10,825 nt of DNA from Bacillota bacterium (lineage in GTDB: Bacteria > Bacillota_A > Clostridia > Peptostreptococcales > Anaerovoracaceae), in contig JAFTHD010000032.1 in NCBI GenBank assembly GCA_017457585.1, forward strand, positions 1 to 10,825, in the 5' to 3' direction. Both the position numbers and the translations under genes were made by a program. Below the pieces are notes generated by a model. The model was not told the origin of the DNA and did not search any database. It saw only the letters and a list, made by a program, of their open reading frames with translations. Shown here in pieces: positions 6,074 through 10,825 of the stretch; position 1 is the first letter of the stretch, and each line of letters starts with the position of its first letter.

Positions 6074-8494
6074 TTAATCTTCCTGCTCCTCCGTAACGCC
6101 CCTCATGGCAAGGAGCCAGGATATTCCTGCGAAGAACGACAGAATGAGCCAGATGTTTCCAAAGAATCTCCACGGCATTTCTATGGTAAGCCCCGTCACA
6201 GCCAGGGCTGCAAACATCAGGAAAACGCTTGCGAAGACTTTGCCGCGAGTCTTCATTCGCTCGCCTTTCATCGCGTATCCGGAATCCTTCAGCCTTTCTG
6301 CGAAGAGCCCGAAGACTGCGAAGAAACCCATTGCAATGGCAATACTTAAGGCGATTTCCGATATATGTATAACCCCTTCCAGCGTCGTATTGTCCTGCGA
6401 AATGCCAAACCCGGTCATTATGCAGATGGCAAATCCCAGCAGAAGTGACGCCGCCTCAAAGCCAATGGCAAGCCGTCTCAGCCTTCCGCCTTTCATTTTT
6501 CGCAGCCCTGTGAGCATCAGGATCGTACCTGCTGCCATGCCTATGCTTAGAATGAGATCCAGCGGTGTAACGACCATTGCAAAGGCGCCTCCTACCGAGA
6601 ATACGGGCAGGACTCCAAGCAGCGACCAATAGATTGGAAAAGTCCAGAAGAGCCCCTGCACCATCGTTCCTGCTGCGATCAGACCTGTGCCGCGAGACTT
6701 TCTCCTGTCTCCCGTCACGCCGAGTACGGGGCCTGTGGCAAGATCCATCTTCGAAAGCCTGTGCTCCTGAGACGGGATCCGCATCCAGAAGGTAACGCCC
6801 TTGTCCTCATTCGTGCATCCATACTGTCCGCCGTGCATCATGCAGATGTTTCTGACGATGGCAAGACCAAGGCCTGTGCCCCTGCTCCCCAGCGCGGTGC
6901 TCCCCCTTTGCTGTGCTCTCCTCTGGTAATAAGCATCCCAGATTTTTTTCATGTCTTCTTTGGCGAGCGGTGCTCCCTCGTTGTGAACTGAGATCCGGAC
7001 GCCTCCGCTTGTTTCTGCTTCAGCCCTTATGGTTATGAGAGAATTCGGTTCCCCGTGGTTGATTCCGTTAGATATGAAGTTTGTGAGAGCCGTCTCGATC
7101 AGCTCTCTGTCTGCGAAAAGGGTCAGATCTTCCGGTACGTCCACGGTAATCCCCATTCCCTTTTCGCGGAGCAGCACCCGGAACCTGTCTGCCGCCTCCA
7201 GCGCCACCTTTTTCAGCGAAAAATCGCTTACGTCCATCGGGTATGTACCGGCCTCCATCTTGGAAAGGTTCAGCATGCTGACGACTGCTCTGTTCATGCT
7301 TTCGCTCTCCTCTATGATCGTTCCGGCGTACTCCTGCCGCCTGCTCTTATCTGTTTCATCCAGCAAAAGTTCCCCGTAATTGTGAATGACGCTCAGGGGC
7401 GTCTTCATCTCGTGAGCCATGGAATCCGCCATGAACCTGCGCCTCTTTTCGCCTTCCAGCCTCTCATCCAGCAGGTGGTTGTGTCTGGTAATCAGAATCT
7501 CCGCCAGTATGATCATGATGAGTGCCGCAAGAGGATACAGGTATTTCAGCTTCTTAAAGGCGTAGAGCCACGGATTTAGCTGTATGCTGACGCAGAGCAG
7601 ATATTCATCACCGAACACGCTCTCATAGGACATGAAATCGGAATTATCAAAATAACTGCCGCCTTCTATGTAGATCGACTCGTCGATTCCATCATTGGGA
7701 TCTGCGAAAACTCCGCTGCCGACCACGTCCTCCTTCATGGTTTTCTCAGCCTTTGCTGCATACGCCCTGACGGATTCTTTCCCTTCAATGTCATAGCCTC
7801 CGTATACGCTGCCATCCGGCATGTATACTGCGTAGTCCTGAAAGTCTCTCCCTTTGACTTTCTTGCCGCAGGGCTCATGATTTCCCGTCAAAGTGATGGC
7901 CTCTTCACCTTCTCCTGCGTGAAAAGACAGGCTTGTGGGAATCAGGAATCTGCCGTCCTGATACCCGCTTATTTTTTCTATGTAACCGCCTTCCCCGATC
8001 TCTTCCGCATGCCTTTCAAACGCTGCCATCTGATCCTTCCCAAAGGAGTCTTGGGGAACAATGATGCTGCTGTATCTGAAAAGAGGCGACCCGACGATCA
8101 CAGGCGTAGGCGGCGTCATAGGTTCGATGTCTCTCACGGTTCTGATGTCCGCCTTATCATTTCCGCCTTCGCTCATGTTCACCTTGTAAAGTCTTACGTC
8201 CGCTGCACCCCCGTCCTTTCCAAACCTTTTGTTCAGTTCATACGTTCTGTGCCTCGTGATTGCCAGCGCCAGCGCCTTGTTAAATCCGTCCTCATAGGCG
8301 GCGCTGTCCACACGTGTGCTTTTGCACAGCTTCAGCTCGCTTGCAATTTCGTCTCTGAATCTGTCGTTGCTCAGATTTTCTACGTATCCTGCCTGGATGC
8401 TCCACGTGGCAGCCAGCATGATCAGCAGGTATGCCGCCACCATGACGAAGATCGTCAGAAATACAAATGGTGCCTTACCTCGTCTTCGTAACAT
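6074..8494 (-). CDS. Sensor histidine kinase with an extra C-terminal multi-pass membrane domain
   Basis: This is the sensor of the second two-component system, 806 aa from my start. TM1 is near 9-31 and TM2 near 318-336; they enclose an outside domain of about 285 residues that I cannot assign to a family. HisKA follows with H361 in SMAHEMKTPL, then a HATPase domain with an N box (TNFISNGINHG, N472/N476), a G1 variant VHNEG near 503-507 and a G2 box GTGLGLAI near 540-547. The ATPase domain ends near 575. A further 230 residues contain about six hydrophobic helices (roughly 604-628, 630-664, 676-696, 708-732, 750-770 and 778-797), which is unusual for a kinase. The frame is open to a TTG at 8509, but the ATG at 8494 has AGGAGG six bases upstream, so I chose it. 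It overlaps the regulator gene by 20 bp. Confidence 0.92.
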   Translation of the reverse strand: MLRRRGKAPFVFLTIFVMVAAYLLIMLAATWSIQAGYVENLSNDRFRDEIASELKLCKSTRVDSAAYEDGFNKALALAITRHRTYELNKRFGKDGGAADVRLYKVNMSEGGNDKADIRTVRDIEPMTPPTPVIVGSPLFRYSSIIVPQDSFGKDQMAAFERHAEEIGEGGYIEKISGYQDGRFLIPTSLSFHAGEGEEAITLTGNHEPCGKKVKGRDFQDYAVYMPDGSVYGGYDIEGKESVRAYAAKAEKTMKEDVVGSGVFADPNDGIDESIYIEGGSYFDNSDFMSYESVFGDEYLLCVSIQLNPWLYAFKKLKYLYPLAALIMIILAEILITRHNHLLDERLEGEKRRRFMADSMAHEMKTPLSVIHNYGELLLDETDKSRRQEYAGTIIEESESMNRAVVSMLNLSKMEAGTYPMDVSDFSLKKVALEAADRFRVLLREKGMGITVDVPEDLTLFADRELIETALTNFISNGINHGEPNSLITIRAEAETSGGVRISVHNEGAPLAKEDMKKIWDAYYQRRAQQRGSTALGSRGTGLGLAIVRNICMMHGGQYGCTNEDKGVTFWMRIPSQEHRLSKMDLATGPVLGVTGDRRKSRGTGLIAAGTMVQGLFWTFPIYWSLLGVLPVFSVGGAFAMVVTPLDLILSIGMAAGTILMLTGLRKMKGGRLRRLAIGFEAASLLLGFAICIMTGFGISQDNTTLEGVIHISEIALSIAIAMGFFAVFGLFAERLKDSGYAMKGERMKTRGKVFASVFLMFAALAVTGLTIEMPWRFFGNIWLILSFFAGISWLLAMRGVTEEQED

Positions 8495-9164
8495 CTCTAT
8501 CCTCCTCAAATCTGTAGCCCACCTTGATGATCGTATGGATGTAGCCCGAGCGGCTTCCCAGCAGCTTCCTCAGCTTTTTAATCGTGCTGTCCACGGCTCT
8601 GTCGTATATGAAAGAGTCCTCTCCCCAAACCCTGTCGAGTATCTGCTCCCTCGTAAGGATCCTGCCCCTGTTCTCCATGAGAAATACGAGAAGGGAATAT
8701 ACTTTGGGCGGCATGTCCACGGCAACGCCGTCCACTTTGACCGTCATCGCATCCTTGTCTAAAAGAATGCCCGGCGCCTGAAGAATGTGGGTCTCCTCGC
8801 CTCCTGTATATCTGCTGAGCAGCGCTTCCGCCCTCGCCTTGAGAACGGGCAGCGAGAAAGGTTTTGTAACGTAATCGTCAGCTTTGAGGCTAAAGCCTCT
8901 AAGCTGGTCTTCCTCCGCAATCCTGGCGGTCAGAAAAATCACCGGTATATCCGACTTCTCCCTCAGCCTTTTGCACACCTGAAATCCGTCTGCCACTGGC
9001 ATCATCACGTCCAGAATCACAAGGTCGAATTCGAAGGTCTCTATCATATCGAGAGCCTGACCTCCGTCAGCAGCTTCCGATACAATGAAGTCATCACGCT
9101 CAAAGTATTCCTTTACGGCTCTTCGCAGTTTCGGCTCGTCTTCTGCAATAAGTATCTGATACAT
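8475..9164 (-). CDS. OmpR-family response regulator
   Basis: This is a DNA-binding response regulator of 229 aa paired with the kinase that follows. The receiver domain has acidic residues E8/D9, phosphoacceptor D52 in LDVMMPVADG, T79 and K101 in TKPF. The winged-helix domain covers about 127-222, with PPKVYSLLVFLMENRGRILTR as its start and a terminal IIKVGYRFE. The recognition helix region reads DRAVDSTIKKLRKLLG, quite different from that of the other regulator in this window, so the two systems should bind different sites. The ATG at 9164 has AGGAGG with 6 nt spacing. The end of the gene contains the ribosome binding site and start of the kinase gene, so the pair is translationally coupled. 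The gene is divergent from the exporter gene, which could be a target, but no matching site is evident. Confidence 0.95.
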   Translation of the reverse strand: MYQILIAEDEPKLRRAVKEYFERDDFIVSEAADGGQALDMIETFEFDLVILDVMMPVADGFQVCKRLREKSDIPVIFLTARIAEEDQLRGFSLKADDYVTKPFSLPVLKARAEALLSRYTGGEETHILQAPGILLDKDAMTVKVDGVAVDMPPKVYSLLVFLMENRGRILTREQILDRVWGEDSFIYDRAVDSTIKKLRKLLGSRSGYIHTIIKVGYRFEEDRDVTKTR

Positions 9165-9248
9165 GTCCTTCCTCCTAAGTCAAATCATACAGATTTTTGT
9201 GTCCTCTTTATGACCAGCCTTTTCCCTTTTATTTTCAATATATCACGA
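9165..9248. other. Leader of the second regulator and kinase operon, no clear promoter
   Basis: On the minus strand this AT-rich stretch must hold or adjoin the promoter of the regulator gene. I see a TATGAT hexamer about 9190-9185 and a TTGAAA near 9238-9233, but no pair with correct spacing. I therefore make no promoter call here. Confidence 0.3.
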
Positions 9249-9278
9249 TTGAACCGGCGATAGTAATCATAGTATAAT
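9249..9278 (+). promoter_or_regulatory. Promoter of the exporter gene
   Basis: TTGAAC (9249-9254) and TATAAT (9273-9278) are separated by 18 bp, giving a predicted start near 9285 and a leader of about 23 nt with AGGAG at 9293-9297, ten bases before the ATG. The -10 box is embedded in a perfect dyad (9270-9285). Confidence 0.7.
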
Positions 9279-9285
9279 CATACTA
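9270..9285. promoter_or_regulatory. Candidate repressor operator over the exporter -10 box
   Basis: TAGTAT (9270-9275) and ATACTA (9280-9285) form a perfect 6-bp inverted repeat around AATC, covering the -10 hexamer and the likely start site. A partial further copy, TAGTAATCAT, starts at 9261. Such a position suits a MarR- or TetR-type repressor of a drug exporter, but no such regulator gene is in the window. Confidence 0.45.
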
Positions 9286-9307
9286 ATTTAACAGGAGATG
9301 AAACCTT

Positions 9308-10710
9308 ATGGAACAAAACAGCATACCTCAGGCCGCGCCTGATAAGAATAACAACCGCAAAACCATCGTCGTTGTCGTAATACTCACATCCTTTGCGACT
9401 GCCTTCACGGGAAGCTCCCTCAATCTGTCCCTTCCTGCAATCGCCTTCGACTACGGCCAAAGCGCCACCATGGTGGGATGGATGGTAACCATCTACGCCC
9501 TCTCCGTTGCAGCCTTCGCCGTTCCTTTCGGACGAATTGCAGACATCACCAGCAGGAGACGGATTCTGCTCATTGGAATTGCGGTCTTTTCGGCTTGCTG
9601 CGGCCTCAGCGCCGTTTCTCCAAACTTTACGCTGCTGCTGATTCTACGGTTTGCTCAGGGAATCGGCGCCTCCATGGTATTCAGCACCAACTCAGCCATC
9701 ATCATCTCGGCTTTTCCGCCGAACATGCGCGGCAAGGCGATCGGGTTTAATCTGGCGGCAACCTACACCGGCCTTTCCTCCGGTCCTGTCATCGGCGGCA
9801 TCATGAACCAGCATCTGGGATGGCGTTCCATCTTCGTATTCACCTGCATTCTCACGTTGGCAGCCCTCTGTCTCGCCTGCCTCAAGGTGCCTCGGGATTC
9901 GGTTCAAATAAAAAACAGGCCCCTGGACCTCAAGGGAAACCTGCTCTTTGTGGTCTTCATAATATCCTTCATGTTCGGCCTGTCACAGATCGCAGAATCG
10001 CTGGTTCAGGCGGTGATTTTCATTGCTGTCGGCGTAGTCTGCGGCATCCTCTTCATCCTTCACGAGTACCGGGAAGAAGACCCTGCCGTTAACGTTCGTC
10101 TCTTCAAAAGCAACATCGGCTTCGGACTTTCAAATCTCAGCGCCATGATGAACTACTCAGTAACCGCAGGGCTCAGCTACCTGATGAGCCTTTATCTGCA
10201 GGTAATCCAGGGATTTTCATCGCAGACTGCAGGGCTGATCATGGTTTCTCAGCCGCTGATTATGGCGCTCTTTACAACCCATATGGGTAAGCTGTCCGAC
10301 AGGATCTCGCCGTTCAAACTGTCCTCCGGCGGAATGGCGTGACCGGCGCCGGGATTGCTTCCCTCATATTCATGAACGAAAACACACCCCTTTGGACGAT
10401 CATCCTGGCCCTTCTCGTAATCGGCTTCGGCTTTGCCATGTTCTCATCGCCAAATACCAATGCCATCATGTCGGGCGTGGACAAGAAGGACTACGGTGTG
10501 GCTTCCTCTCTCGTGTCCACCATGCGATCCATCGGGCAAAGCGTGGGGATGGTAGTGATTCTCATGATCTCATCCTTTATTCTCGGTGCGACGCCTCTCG
10601 CAGAAGCCAGCCATCCGCTACTTCTCAAGACGCTGCACATATCCTTCGGCGTGTCCACCTGCATCTGCATCGCCGGTATCTTCGTCTCCCTGCAGAGGAA
10701 CAAAGCGTAG
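9308..10710 (+). pseudogene. MFS multidrug exporter, EmrB/QacA (DHA2) type, broken by a one-base frameshift
   Basis: This gene encodes a proton-driven drug exporter of the inner membrane with the 14-helix DHA2 layout. The first reading frame gives 344 residues and stops at a TGA (10340-10342); the rest continues in another frame to 10710. Adding one base in the GCGTG at 10337-10341 (GCG GTG) joins the two without loss, giving 467 residues and a natural junction GGMAVTGAGIAS. Visible motifs are motif A GRIADITSRRR (75-85), motif B LRFAQGIGAS (113-122), the antiporter motif C GLSSGPVIGG (155-164) and GWRSIFVF (171-178). In the second part SSPNTNAIM and DYGVASS are typical of this family. The start ATG has AGGAG ten bases upstream. 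It may be a true pseudogene or an assembly error; an intact gene with this error is quite possible. Confidence 0.85.
10339..10710 (+). CDS. C-terminal part of the frameshifted MFS exporter
   Basis: This frame holds the last 123 residues of the exporter, about the last four membrane helices, including SSPNTNAIMSGVDKKDYGVASS (in two adjoining motifs) and a short cytoplasmic tail. A GTG at 10339-10341 overlaps the stop of the first part by 4 bp (GTGA), so a coupled restart is formally possible, helped by a weak GGCGG a few bases upstream. I think it is not an independent gene: it begins inside a loop and membrane segment of the family and would have no function by itself. Confidence 0.6.
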   Translation: MTGAGIASLIFMNENTPLWTIILALLVIGFGFAMFSSPNTNAIMSGVDKKDYGVASSLVSTMRSIGQSVGMVVILMISSFILGATPLAEASHPLLLKTLHISFGVSTCICIAGIFVSLQRNKA

Positions 10711-10761
10711 ACCGCGCGCTTGCGCCGGGCTGCTGTCCTGGCACAACCCTCACAGCCCTCT

Positions 10762-10825
10762 GCAATACCTAAATTCGCTTTTTTGCTGTTTCAGAATTTC
10801 AACCACCCGATTGTAATACCTAAAA
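10762..10825 (+). repeat. Second locus of the 39-bp repeat, cut by the window edge
   Basis: A full unit lies at 10762-10800 (GCAATACC, 19 bases, TTTCAGAATTTC), followed by a 12-bp linker ending in CCCGATT and the start of another unit at 10813 (GTAATACCTAAAA). The linker shares CCCGATT with the first linker of the array at 3281, and TCTGCAATACCTAAA is identical at both loci. The orientation is the same as units 1-3 of the first array. It lies 51 bp after the exporter stop codon. I see no separate terminator hairpin between 10711 and 10761. Confidence 0.8.

Noticed and set aside
5192..6349. 385-aa open frame on the plus strand
   Set aside because: It is antisense to a clear response regulator, the terminator region and the end of a kinase gene; its composition matches no protein family I know.
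8495..8509. TTG start for the second kinase at 8509
   Set aside because: The AGGAGG at 8506-8501 lies inside that extension and is correctly spaced for the ATG at 8494.
9278..9460. 60-aa open frame antisense to the exporter start
   Set aside because: It is wholly antisense to the coding start of the exporter and overlaps its promoter; no family resemblance.
10330..10345. Programmed ribosomal frameshift in the exporter
   Set aside because: There is no slippery heptamer, no RF2-like CTTTGA and no evident downstream pseudoknot; exporters of this family are not known to use one.
3281..10825. Composite transposon or insertion sequence bounded by the repeats
   Set aside because: No transposase or integrase reading frame is present, and the repeats look like multi-unit arrays, not element ends. 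No target-site duplication can be shown.

Overview
The window looks like chromosomal DNA from a Gram-positive anaerobe of the Clostridia (Bacillota). The support is the gene order gcvT-gcvH-gcvPA-gcvPB with a split P-protein, strong AGGAGG-type ribosome binding sites before most genes, a tandem glycine riboswitch, and the style of the sensor kinases. The genus cannot be fixed from sequence alone. Coding DNA is of middling GC content; one intergenic stretch (about 3270-3475) is strikingly AT-rich.

Layout. (1) Positions 1-3270, minus strand: the glycine cleavage operon, with a consensus promoter, a two-aptamer glycine riboswitch, an intrinsic terminator, then gcvT, gcvH, gcvPA and the first ten codons of gcvPB, which runs off the left edge. 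(2) Positions 3281-3473: a regular array of four 39-bp repeat units separated by 12-13 bp, the last one inverted. (3) Positions 3510-5890, minus strand: a response regulator and histidine kinase pair with a 4-bp overlap, whose leader carries two helically phased TAAGAAA boxes. (4) Positions 6011-9164, minus strand: a second response regulator and histidine kinase pair, closed by a strong terminator; this kinase has an unusual multi-pass membrane domain after its ATPase domain. (5) Positions 9249-10710, plus strand: a divergent EmrB/QacA-like drug exporter gene with a promoter and an overlapping dyad operator, broken by a one-base frameshift. (6) Positions 10762-10825: a second copy of the 39-bp repeat with the same 51-bp period, cut by the right edge.

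How it works together. The gcv operon degrades glycine to CO2, ammonia and methylene-tetrahydrofolate and is probably switched on by glycine through transcription attenuation. The two two-component systems are separate transcription units that probably sense the cell envelope or outside signals; no target other than possible autoregulation is visible. The exporter may be controlled by a local repressor that is not in the window.

The least explained element is the 39-bp repeat: conserved ends (GCAATACC and TTTCAGAATTGC), a fixed 19-bp variable core, fixed 12-13 bp linkers, and occurrence at two places 7.5 kb apart. I do not recognise it as a named family.
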